Source: Frigoriglobus tundricola (GTDB lineage: Bacteria; Planctomycetota; Planctomycetia; Gemmatales; Gemmataceae). From it: a DNA stretch of 64,000 nucleotides. The first letter of the stretch is position 1; each line of letters starts with the position of its first letter. The stretch is taken from contig NZ_CP053452.2 of NCBI RefSeq assembly GCF_013128195.2, positions 9,768,703 through 9,832,702 on the forward strand, in the 5' to 3' direction. Below are positions 18,157 to 28,030 of the stretch, piece by piece. Under the pieces are notes generated by a model, which saw only the letters and a program-made list of their open reading frames with translations, did no database searches and was not told the DNA's origin. The position numbers and the translations under genes are program-made.

Positions 18157-18813
18157 TCAGGATGAGATGGTTTTGATGCTGATGGTGATATCTTGCCAGC
18201 TCAGCCCGTCGGTCCGCCCGGACCACGCCCCGCAGCGGACGGATTCGACAGGCAGGCCCGCGGCGGCGTGCATCTCCCGCACGCGCGTTTGGCTGAACGC
18301 GACGGCCGCTTCGGCCACGCTCGGCACGTCCACGCGGCAGCAGCCGAACTCGTGGGCGAAGGTGTGAGCGATCCTGCCCGAGGCGATCAGAGTGGCCGTC
18401 TCGTCGCTGAGGAGGAAATAGGTGATCAGGGCGTGACCACCCGGGCGCAACACCCGGGTCACTTCGGAGAGATCGTTCACCGTGGCGGCCGGGAGCAAGT
18501 GGGTGAAGACGGACGTGAGGAACGCGAAATCGAAGGTGCCGGAATCGAACGGGAACCGGTACTCACTCGCCGGCGTTTGCCCGCGGGGGTTGTACCGGTC
18601 GTTGCGCACGTCGGCGTGGTGGAACCGGAAGTTCGGGTGCCTGCCGTACGCGCGCTGGCACCAGCGCACCGACTCGCCCACGATTTCGAGCCCCGCATAC
18701 GTTCCGGACGTGAGATAGGTGGTTAGTGGGATCGCCATTCGCCCCGTCCCGGACCCCACATCCAAGACGCGCTCCGTGGGCTGAAGCCCGCACAGGTCGC
18801 GGAAATTGCCCAT
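18157..18813 (-). CDS. class I SAM-dependent methyltransferase
   Basis: From ATG 18813 the frame gives 218 residues with motif I VLDVGSGTGRMA, a motif II-like acidic end (YAGLEIV), and a post-III segment RVLRPGGHALITYF. This places it among UbiE/Methyltransf_25-like enzymes. The true start is probably upstream: the same frame is open to about 19005 and encodes RIPPLVPPKWLHSVGHADSL directly before the ATG, a segment that normally precedes motif I in this family. No ATG, GTG or TTG exists in that stretch, only a CTG at 18939-18937. Either a non-standard start or a frameshift near the 5' end is implied. The substrate is unknown; related genes often accompany glycosyltransferases. Confidence 0.85.
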   Translation of the reverse strand: MGNFRDLCGLQPTERVLDVGSGTGRMAIPLTTYLTSGTYAGLEIVGESVRWCQRAYGRHPNFRFHHADVRNDRYNPRGQTPASEYRFPFDSGTFDFAFLTSVFTHLLPAATVNDLSEVTRVLRPGGHALITYFLLSDETATLIASGRIAHTFAHEFGCCRVDVPSVAEAAVAFSQTRVREMHAAAGLPVESVRCGAWSGRTDGLSWQDITISIKTISS

Positions 18814-19234
18814 GAATTCGGTACCGGCCCCGAGGGAGTCGGCGTGGCCGACGCTGTGCAGCCATTTCGGCGGAACGAGCGGGGGGATCCTTCCCGTGCG
18901 GCGCCCGATCGCGTCCTGGACTGTGCGATAAGGGCGCAGGAGTACCCGGCCGGAGGCGGTGGGCGGTGGGGCGGTGCCGAGGCCCGATTTGGAGCGTGGA
19001 CATGGGAAGGCTCACGGGGTGGAGTGGCTCCTCCCGACTACGATACGAATCACTCTACAACCGGGAACGTGATCGCGTCGTGGCTGACGGTGCACGCGCC
19101 CGGACGCACCCGTCGGCGCCGGGCCAGTCCGCGGGTCCCCGGCGGTCGGGCATATGCACCTCACGCAGCGTGGTTGAGACGGGCGCGGGTCCACTTCAGA
19201 CTCGCGGCGACGTGGACCTCGTCGCGCCCGCGGA

Positions 19235-19617
19235 TCACGACGCGGCGACGAGGAGCGGGCGGGCGAACCGCTCGGTGAACGCCTCGGCCGGGCAGAGGAC
19301 CATGTGACGGAACCCGCACCAGGGGATGGACCGCACCTCGTGGATCTGATTGCCAGCAAGGACGACCGCTTCGGCGCCGGCGCCGGTGGGGTCGATCAGG
19401 AAGAGGTGCGCTCCGGGCGCGTCGCCGACCCCAGTCCCGCCCGTACCGGCGCCCGGGACCACGGCATCGAGTTCCCGGGCGTGCGGGTCCGCCGGTTCTG
19501 CGCGCGGATGAGGCGGGCGCGCTCCGGCTGACCGTGCTCGTCGAGCCCGCGGGAGAACGCGGGTCGCGGGGTCCGTGCGGATCGCGCGCGTGAACGCGGG
19601 CGCGTCATCCGTCTCAC
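19235..19617 (-). pseudogene. frameshifted TIGR02996-type Gemmata repeat protein remnant
   Basis: Two overlapping minus-strand frames together spell the planctomycete TIGR02996 pattern. One frame gives TDDAPAFTRAIRTDPATR, and the next frame gives FSRGLDEHGQPERARLIRAQ (normally ...YADWLDEHG.P.RAE.IR.Q). The C-terminal portion then returns to the first frame with GFRHMVLCPAEAFTERFA, again typical of this family. At least two frame changes and the lack of an in-frame start show a decayed gene. Function of the family is unknown. Confidence 0.6.
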
Positions 19618-19972
19618 CTCGGCCGGGCAATGGCCGACGGTTGATTACGAAGGGGGAGGTTGACCGGATGAAAAAGTGGCGGGCCGCGGGCCGACGGCCG
19701 GTGCGGACGAAGAGGCAGTAACAGTGCCCGCGGTCGTTGCAGTGGTTCTGAACAGGCGGGCGGCTCCACCGCACCTCACCCGCCGGTCGCCGCACCCCTC
19801 TTCGGGATCGTGCCCACACACCCGCAGGCTTCGGGGCGCGCGAGTCGAACCGGTTTTTGAACGGAGCGTCTGCCATGGGAACTCCTCGCGGGTACGGTAT
19901 ACTGCGGTCGAATGCGCTGCTCAACCGGGCCACAGCTGAGGGCCGAAGTTCCGAAGGAAAGGATTCCATCGC
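19618..19972. other. intergenic region upstream of MarC gene
   Basis: 355 bp between the decayed TIGR02996-type gene and the MarC-family start. It should hold the promoter of the MarC gene. A purine-rich GGAAAGGA ribosome binding site lies just before 19973. No gene is recognised. Confidence 0.4.
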
Positions 19973-20629
19973 GTGTCTCAGGAATTTACCGGCACATTGC
20001 TGGTGATCGTTGCCGGCCTGTTTCCGGTCATCAACCCGCCGGGCGCCGGGTTCATCATTCTGTCCCTGGTCCCGGACGCGACCCCGGCCCAGCGGGCCGA
20101 CCTGGCCCGGCGGATCACGGTCAACAGCTTCCTGCTCCTGCTCGGCGCGCTCTCGATCGGTGCGTACGTGCTGTCCTTCTTCGGGGTCTCGATCCCGGTG
20201 CTCCGCGTCGCGGGCGGCATCGTGATCGGTAGCGCCGGGTGGAACCTGCTGCACTCGTCGGCCGACGAGAAGAAGGCCCACGCGGTCCCGCCGGACGCGA
20301 CCACGAACCTCGCCGAGCAGGCGTTCTACCCCCTGACCCTGCCGATCACCGTCGGCCCCGGCTCGATCGCCGTGGCGATCGCACTGGCGACCGGTTCGCC
20401 CGGTCACGGGCTGACGGCCCTGAACCTCGCCGCCGTGGGCGTGGCGCTCCTGGTCCTGTGCGCCAGCATCTATCTGTGTGTGCGGTACGCCGCCGCCGTG
20501 GAGCGCCTGCTGGGGGCGGTTGGCTCGCGCGTCGCCATGAGACTGTTCGCGTTTATTCTGTTTTGCATCGGTGTTCAGATCTTCTGGCTCGGCTTGGCAG
20601 AGCTCCTCGGGTCGCTCCCTGGAAAGTGA
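19973..20629 (+). CDS. MarC family integral membrane protein
   Basis: A 218-residue protein starting at GTG 19973, after a GGAAAGGA ribosome binding site. It has six hydrophobic segments. The first (TLLVIVAGLFPVINPPGAG) carries the conserved N-P-P-G of MarC proteins, and FYPLTLPITVGPGSIAVAI is the second family signature. The family is widespread; despite its name, no clear transport substrate or role in drug resistance is established. It is flanked by decayed genes and appears to be a single-gene unit. A GC-rich 7-bp stem (20653-20673) after the stop may be a terminator. Confidence 0.9.
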   Translation: MSQEFTGTLLVIVAGLFPVINPPGAGFIILSLVPDATPAQRADLARRITVNSFLLLLGALSIGAYVLSFFGVSIPVLRVAGGIVIGSAGWNLLHSSADEKKAHAVPPDATTNLAEQAFYPLTLPITVGPGSIAVAIALATGSPGHGLTALNLAAVGVALLVLCASIYLCVRYAAAVERLLGAVGSRVAMRLFAFILFCIGVQIFWLGLAELLGSLPGK

Positions 20630-20882
20630 CCGGGTGCGACAGCACCTGGTGCGCCGCGCCCTCGACGCGCGGCCCGCCAATTGCCTTCCCCCATGTGGAA
20701 CGGCTCACCGCGGGCGGCCCGGGTGCGCTGGTGTTCGCCGCCCGCAGCGCCACCGGGTGCGGACCCCGGCGGTGTCATTCGGTTGCCGTGAGGGCGGCGC
20801 GGGTGAGCGAGGAGTACTCCCCCGCCCGCTCGCGTTCTGGGGCTTGCAACGGGCGCCGGAGCGGTAACGCTGCGGGCGACCG

Positions 20883-21230
20883 GTGACCATAGCGGAGTGG
20901 CTGGCGTGTGACGACCCGTTCCTGATGTTTGAGGAGCTCCGCTCGCGCCGAGGGCCGCGGCATCTTCGTTGGTTGCGGCCCGACGCTCGCGGTACGCGAG
21001 CGAGTGGAAGTCGCGGCTCCTCGCCGCGGCACACTGCCGCCGGGTCAGGCACCTCGTTCCTGCGGCAGCGGCCCGGCAGTGTGTTGAAGCGGCGGAGCGA
21101 TACGCGGGCGGGGAGCGCGGTGACATCGGATTGGGAGCGGCTAGCACGAAATCCCTGCGCGGAACCGAAGAGGGGTTCGGGCTCTGGCGGGAGAGCGGCC
21201 GCACCTGGGGACCGGTCGAATGGGAAGCGA
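20883..21230 (+). pseudogene. frameshifted Gemmata 'AEWL' paralogue-family remnant
   Basis: GTG 20883 begins TIAEWLACDDPFLMFEELRS, matching the N-terminal signature of a large Gemmata family (M.E.EWL...DP..ML..LR). The frame then degenerates. The family continues in another frame from about 21001 with ASEWKSRLLAAAHCRRVRHL and CVEAAERYAGGERGD, which corresponds to the usual CCRR.W.L...R...AVE.AERYADG. One frameshift separates the halves and no later domain is visible, so this is a truncated remnant. Function of the family is unknown. Confidence 0.6.
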
Positions 21231-22035
21231 TCCACGCGGCCGGACGGGTCCGCCGAAGCGGACCCGCCGGCCGGACATGTACCGAGCGGTCGCGTTCGCT
21301 TCGGCGTTCTCACAGAGATCCTCCGACGGCGCACCTTCGCGGAGCGAGGACGGTTCCGACGCGCTGGGGAACGCGGAACTCGAACGAGAGCCGGCGCGTC
21401 AAGGCCGTCCCCCGCGCGACGTCCTCGGCACCCCGTTCCGCCTGGTCCCCTTCTCCCCGTCTCGACGCACCAGCACCGCGGGTGCCCTCGCTTAGGTGAT
21501 GGATGACGCCCGCGAGTTCTCCGTGCGGTCGCACCCGGCGGACGCCCTTCGGGACGCCGGGTGCGACCGTGCGGGCGTCCCCGACCGCTGCCGCGGCCCC
21601 GGTCCACAGGTCCGCGGGTGTTGGGTCACAGATCTGGTACTCGTCAAGGCCTCAGGGCCGCGGTCGACCGGCGAGCGGGGCAACCTTCCGGCGCCGGCGC
21701 CCGTTTGTGTACCCGCGTTGGGGAGCCCAGGTGCACTCGGGAGGGTCGTTCGCAAGCGCTCGGGGGACGCGCTTCCCGAGGAGGTCGGCGACGAGCACCG
21801 CGAGGCTGAACTGGCCGATCACGGCCACGGCCGGGTCGTCGACCGTACTTTCACTCCTCCCGGTTGCGGCGGTCATGTCGGAGCAGGGCTGTCGGGCGTG
21901 GAAGCGCCCTCACGTTTCGGGGGAATCGACTTGCCGCCATCAGTTCCTCATGTTAACTTGCGGCCGTGCTGTCGAGTGGGTGTATGAATTACTCCCCGTG
22001 CCCCGGTCCGGGTGCCCTCGCGCGGAGCCGTTCTC
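21231..22035. other. long region without recognised gene
   Basis: About 800 bp. Short open frames occur on both strands; one minus-strand frame at 21652-21876 has a somewhat hydrophobic, protein-like stretch (AVAVIGQFSLAVLVADLLGK) but no start context or family. The region probably contains decayed DNA from the gene starting at 20883 and the promoter of the gene at 22036. Confidence 0.3.
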
Positions 22036-22566
22036 ATGGACCATCGCGCATCGGCTGCGGGCCTGCTGTTCGCTCTCGCGAGCAGTTATTCGGCGCTCTC
22101 GTTCGTCGCGCCGGAATGGACCCGTCAGGCCGGGCTGGACTTCTGGAACCACGCGCGGGTGACGGCGTGGGCTCGGGAAGAAGAAACGCGGCACCGCGAG
22201 TTGGCGTCCGAAGCGGACCAACTTCAGCACCGCCGCGCGGTTTACGACCAGATTGCCCGAGACGTGTGCGAGCGCCGCGTATCTGTGCGTGACGCGATCG
22301 GGCACCTGATGGGAATCGTTGAGGCCGACTCGCACTGGTTGGCCGCCGCGAGCGAGCGGTATCGGTCCGCCGGGCGCCCTCCGCCGCCAAGTGATCGGGC
22401 CGCCGTAGCCCTCTTGCTCCGACTGCGGATCGAGCTCGTCCTCGTGCGGGCCAAGAAAGCGGGTGACACCGACCGCGTGTCACTCGTGACCGCCCGACTC
22501 GCCTCCTTTGACGGCGAGGTTCGGGAGCTTGTCGAGGAACCGACCATCGCGCGGGCGAAACCCTGA
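22036..22566 (+). CDS. small exported or membrane-anchored helical protein, unknown
   Basis: A 176-residue protein from ATG 22036, with a CGGAG ribosome binding site 7-8 bases upstream. A weak hydrophobic N-terminal segment (ASAAGLLFALASSYSALSFV) is followed by Glu/Arg/Gln-rich helices likely to form a coiled coil (TAWAREEETRHRELASEADQ). A DVCERRVSVRDAIGHL-type segment follows, recalling small planctomycete proteins with a repeated ..I...V..G.LTL.EA...F pattern. No domain name can be given. It is followed by the convergent glycosyltransferase cluster. Confidence 0.6.
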   Translation: MDHRASAAGLLFALASSYSALSFVAPEWTRQAGLDFWNHARVTAWAREEETRHRELASEADQLQHRRAVYDQIARDVCERRVSVRDAIGHLMGIVEADSHWLAAASERYRSAGRPPPPSDRAAVALLLRLRIELVLVRAKKAGDTDRVSLVTARLASFDGEVRELVEEPTIARAKP

Positions 22567-22808
22567 GCCGCTTCACCCGATGACCTTGCAACGACACGCC
22601 GGGTCACGCTCCCCGCCCGTGTGTTCGTGTGGTCCACTTCCTGACCTGAGACGCGGGCGCGCAGTCGACTCCTCCGTGCCCCGTAACTCCGTCCGCGGCT
22701 CGACCAGCGCTCCGCCGACGAAACGCCCCGGGTGCCGGATCCCCCGCGCCGACGAAGGTGCGCGTGGCGACACGCGGACCGAATGATGAGCGGACGGGCG
22801 CGGGGGCA

Positions 22809-25800
22809 TCAGACCGGTAGCCCGAGGTCGCGCAGCGCGGCCGCCGCCTCGTCGTGACCCGGCTCGGCGACGAGTACGGCCCGCCACGCCGAGGCCGCCC
22901 CGGGGCGGTCGCCCGCGTCCCGCAGGGCGTACCCCAGGCACACCCGTGTCGCGACCGAGTCCGGGCGCAGCTCGAGCGACCGCTGGAACGCGGAGACGGC
23001 CTCGCGCGCCCGCGTGCGTGCAGGAACACGGTCCCGAGGTTGTGGTGCACCGCCCCGTCGGTCGGGGCCGCGGCCGCCAGTGCCCGCAGCGCGCGCTCCG
23101 CCGGCCCGTCCCGGCCCGCTTCGAAGGCGAGGCGGGCCAGGCGCTCGAGCACGTCGGGCTCGGTCGGGCCGAGCGCGAGGGCCGCCTCCCACGCGCGCCC
23201 CGCGTCATCGGCCCGGCCCCGGGCCACTGCCACCCGCCCGGCCAGCAGGTGCCCCTCGGCGGCCAGCCGCGGCCGCCCCACCAGTTCGGCCGCCACCGCA
23301 CCGGCCGCGTCGAGCCGGCCCCGGCGCAGCAGTAAGTCGCCCAGCCCCTGCCACCCGGGCCGGTAGTTCGGCTCCTCGGCCGTCACCGCCCGGAGCAGCC
23401 GCTCGGCGGGGTCCCACTCGCCCAGGTCGGCGTGGACCGCCGCCAGGTTGGCCCGGGCCTTGAACCCGGCCACCCCCCGGTCCAGGCTGGTGAAGTACCG
23501 CGGGCCGCCCCCGGCCAGGACCCGCTCGTACGCCGCGACCGCCTCGCGGAGCCGGCCGGTCGCGTGCAGGTACACCCCGGCCCGGAACCGCAACTCCACG
23601 TCCTCCGGGCACTCGGCCAGACCCGCGTCACACGTCCGCAGCGCGCCGGCCGCGTCGCCCAGGGCCGCCCGGCAGAACGCGAGCAGCGCGTACGCCTTGC
23701 GGCGCTGGGAGTCCCCGAGCACCGAGGCCCGCAGGCTCTCCTCCAGGTAGCCGGCCGCCCGCCCGGGTTCGCCCACGTCGGCGTAGGTCATGCCCAGGTT
23801 GAACAGGGTGAACGGGTGGCCGGGCTTCTCGGCGAGTTCGCGGTGCAGGATCCGCAAGTCCCGCTCCTTCTTGCGGGCCTGTCCCTCGGGGCTGTGGTCG
23901 TAGCCCGCGTGGACCACGAACAGGTCGGTCCACGCCACGCCCCCCCCGGCCCGGCGGATCGCCGGGATGATCTGCTCGTGGATCCGGTGCTCGAACCGCA
24001 GGTCCGGTCGGTTGCGGAACAGCTTGACGTGGTCCACCACCGTCACGTCATCGGTCAGCGCCGGGTCCGGTCCGGTGCAGTGGACCCGCACCACGTACCC
24101 GAACACCGTGTCGGGGTGCGGGCCGTCGGCCAGGGTCCGCAGCGCCCGGCCGTTGGCCGCGTCGATCACGTCGTCGGAGTCCATCCAGAACACCCACTCC
24201 CCGCGGGCGTGGCGCACCGACTCGTTGCGGGCGGCCGAGAAGTCGTCCACCCACGGGAAGTGGAACACCCGGGCCCCGAGGGCGGCCGCGAGCCGGGGGG
24301 TGTCGTCGGTCGAGCCGGTGTCGACGACCACCAGCTCGTCCACCCACGGCCGCAGGCTCTCCAGGCACGGGCCGATGGTCTTCGCGTTGTCGCGGACGAT
24401 CAGGCACCCAGACAGCGCGGGCGGGCCGTCGGCGTGAGCACCAGCCCCCGCGCGGGTCCGGGGCAGCGGCGAAGGCGGCCCGGCGCGCCGGGCCGGGGCG
24501 CACCGGGTGCCGACCGATCCGGGGCGCCGGGCGCAGTGGGCGGCGGATCGGACCCGTGGCCCCCGCCGGCGGCCAGGCGGCCCAGCGCCGCCAGGATGCG
24601 GTCCGCGAACGCGTCCAGTGAGAACCCGGCCGCGACCCGGCGGGCGACGGCCGCGGCCCGGTCCCGCAACCGGCCCTTGTCCGCCAGCGCCGCCCGCAGC
24701 TTGGCCATGAGCACCTCGTCGGCGTCCCCGAGCCGCAGGTCCACGAAGTCGTCGGCGAACACGTCCCGGGCCGTCTCCGGCACGTCGCCGGCCACGAGCG
24801 TCCCGCACGCCCCCAGCTCCAGGTACTTCATCAGGAAGCACCGGTAGATGCTCTGGGTCGCGACGCCCAACCAGGCCCGGTTGATGGCACGGGCCAGGTC
24901 CGCCCCGGCGACCACGCCCGCGGCCGCGGCCCCGGTCGGGTAGTACCCCGGGTGGGGCAGGTGCAGGACCCGGAACTCGGTCTGCCGGGCGAGCAGCGCC
25001 GCCAGCCGGGCCCGCAGCGGGTACACCTCCGGGTTGAGCGCCCCGTACACGATGACGTCGTACTCGCGGGTCCCGGCGTGGTCGCGGAACACGCGGGTGT
25101 CGACGGCGTTCGGGGTCCAGACGAACTCGACCCCCGGGCACCGCTGCCGGTAAAAGTCGATGTGGTGCCCGGCCTCCTGCATCAGAACGGCGGTGAACCG
25201 GTGCCGCCGGATGAAGTCCACCTGCCGGTCCTCGAACGCCCACGAGTCGAGCAGCTCCACCGCCGTCGGGACCGGCGCCTCGCCGAGGTCGGTCACCAGT
25301 GGCACCTCCGAGGTCTTCGGGTCGCACCCGTGGACCACAACGTCCGGCCAGCGCCCGCCGCACGCCGCGTCCACCGCCTCCCGGAGGCTCATCCCGGCCC
25401 GGTAGCCGGGCAGCCCCGGGCCGAACAGGGTGACGCCGGGCCGGGCCGCCAGGGCCCGGTACCGGTGGTAGTGGTTCTTGTCCATCCGGTCGCGGAACAG
25501 GGCGACGTGGGCCAGGAGCAGCACGCGCGGCCCGTGCGCGGGTGCCGCGGGGGGGCGCCGCCGGGCCGGGTTCGGCCGGGGGCGCGGCCTCCCACTTGCG
25601 GCGGAACCGGTCCCGGTTGGCCCGCAGGAGCCCGCCGTAGTCGACGCCCGTGGCCCGGAACGTGGCCCCGCCCACGTGGTGGACGAACGCGTCCCGTGCG
25701 ATCACCGCCCGGAACCCGGCCGCGGCCGCCCGCCGGCAGTAATCGTCGTCCTCGAAGTTGCCGAGCCCGAACCCCTCGTCCAAGAGCCCGATCGCGTCGA

Positions 25801-27886
25801 TCACGGCCCGCTTGACGAGCAGGCAGAACCCGACCAGCCGGTCGGTCGGCCCGACGGCCCGGTCGTGCCGCCGCCCGTGGGCCCAGGCGAACCCGTCGAG
25901 GCCCTCGAGGTCCGCCTCGGGGTAGGTGACGGGTACCTGCTGCTCACCGCTCACGTGGTTCGAGCACGGCCCGGCCAGTCCGACGTCGGGGGCCGAGTGG
26001 AGCGCGGCCAGGAGCCGGGCGAGCCACCCGGTGGTGGGCACCGTGTCGTTGTTGAGCAGGAGCACCTGCGCGCCGCGGGCGGCGGTGATACCCTGGTTGC
26101 ACCCGGCCGGGTAGCCGCGGTTGTCGGCGTTGAGGACCACGGTCACCCCGGGGTCGGTCGCGGCCAGGGCCGTGAAGTACTCGGGGGTGCCGTCGGTCGA
26201 GCCGTTGTCCACGAGAACCAGCTCGTACGGCTCGTCGGTGAGTAGCCGGATCCCGTCGATGCACCGGCGGGTGAACCGGAGTTGGTTGTGGGTGAGGATC
26301 ACGATCGACGTGAGCCCGTACTCCCGGGGAGCGGCGGGGCGGGCGGCGGCGAGCCACTGGTACGTGTAGAACTCCTCGGCGGCGGCGGGCTCCAGCCCGC
26401 CGATCCGGAGCCCGCCCACGTCCACCGCGCCGGGGCGCCCGGCGGCGGCCCACTCGGCGTATCCGGGGCCGGGGGCCGGGGCCAGGGCCGGGATCTCGAA
26501 CCCGGCCCGGAACAGCAGCTTCTCGACCTCGCGGCGGGTGTAGAACCGCAAGTGCGTGTGGTCGAGGAGCCCGGCCGGTTCGTACGTCCAGTCGCCGGCC
26601 AGGAGCCCGCGGACCACCGAGTGGTGCCGCACGTTGGGCAGGCTGACGACGAGCACCCCGGCCGGTCGCAACCAGGTGCGGACCCGGCGCAGGACCGCGA
26701 GCGGGTCGCGCAGGTGCTCGAGCAGCACGTCGCCGCACACGACCGCGTCGAACGCGTGCGGCGGGAACGGCCAGTCGAGCGCCTCGGCGTCGCCCTCGAC
26801 CACCATGTCGAGACGGGTGCGGGCGGCCGCGGCGGCGGCGGGGGCGGCCTCGATCCCGACCACCCGGCACTCCTGGCGGGCCTTGAGCGCCGCGCCCAGC
26901 CGGCCCCCGCCGCACCCGACGTCCACGACATCGCGGGCGGTGACCGGGACCAGGGCGACGAGTTCGGGCCGGTCGTGTTCGAAGTAGCCGGGATAGACCG
27001 CCGGCCGCGGGACCCCGGCGGGTTCCGGCTCCGGTGCAGAGACCCGGACCGTACGGGGGAGCCGCTCGGCGGCGCGCAGCACCTCCTCCATCCGGTGCCG
27101 GTACGTGTGCCGGGCGACGACCTCGGCGCGCCCGGCCGCGGCGACCCGGGTCCGGGCCTCGGGCCGGGCCAGATAGAACCGCACCTTGTCGAGCAGCTCC
27201 TCGGTGCCGCGGTACGTGGCCAGGTGGGCGCCGTCGCGGAACAGCTCGCCCTGCCCGGTCTCGGGCGGTAGGGCGTTGGTGGCGAGCAGCGGGCCGCAGG
27301 CCAGCGCCTCGAACACGCGCATGTTCAGGTCGTCGCGGATCGACCGGTTGAACGCCGTCCGGGCCGCGGAGTACGTGCGGGCCATGTCCTCGAAATAGGC
27401 GCGGCCGACGAAGTGGTCGGGGAAGTGGCGGCGGAGCAGGTCGAGCAGATCGGACCGCGGGCCCGGGAACAGGTTGCCGACGAAGCACACGTCGTACCGC
27501 TGGGGCAGTTCGTGCGGGCGGTGGACCTCCGGGTCGCAGGCCAGGGGCAGCCAGGTCGCGGTGGCGATCCCGGCCCGGCGCAGGGCCTCGGCCCCGGGCC
27601 GCTGGGCCGCGAACGTGAGGTCGGCGGCGCGGGCGTGCGCGAGGCAGCGGTCGGGCCCCAGGTGCGTGTCGATGGCCCACCAGGCGAGCGGCCGCAGGGC
27701 CGCCGGGAGCGGGGCCGCCCCGCCGTCGTCGATGCGCACGAACAGGTCGAAGTCGGCCGGGTTGACGGCGTCGGCCCGGTCCGGGCGAACGTGGGCCGCG
27801 GGGCCGAGTTCGCGCAGCGCGCGGAAACAGTACCCGCCGGTCGTCTCCGGTCGCTCCCGGTCGTCGTAGAGCACGCACACCCGCAT
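22809..27886 (-). CDS. giant multidomain glycosyltransferase/methyltransferase with TPRs, frameshifted
   Basis: From ATG 27886 the first frame (to about 25555) encodes a CgeB/DUF3880-like glycosyltransferase (1-300), a class I methyltransferase (VVDVGCGGGRLGAAL), and a GT2 domain (SIVILTHNQLRF, VDNGSTDGTPEY, LLLNNDTVP). At a seven-G run (25549-25555) the signal moves to another frame that encodes a second CgeB-like domain (LLLAHVALFRDRMDKNHYH to about 24410). It then returns to the first frame for a second GT2 (CLIVRDNAKTIGPC, VDTGSTDDTPRLA, WMDSDDVI) and about seven TPRs. A last shift near 23012 gives the true C-terminus ending at 22809. With the shifts repaired it would be about 1690 residues in one protein. 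It would build and modify a surface glycan or glycoprotein in the cytoplasm; acceptor and sugars are unknown. It could alternatively be three separate genes. Confidence 0.75.
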
Positions 27887-28030
27887 GAACGCACCTTGAA
27901 AAACTACGTCGGCGAAACTCGCCGGCGGGGTCGAGCCCCCCCGGTCAATCGCGGCTGCCACCAACCGATCGCCGGCTCGATTTCGAGCCGGTTTCCGTGC
28001 CGACCCAGGCGGCCCGCCGGCCCGGTTCGG

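Noticed and set aside
19235..20680. 481-residue minus-strand frame as a single gene
   Set aside because: It overlaps the convincing MarC gene on the other strand. Only its last ~130 residues look protein-like and belong to the decayed TIGR02996-type gene.
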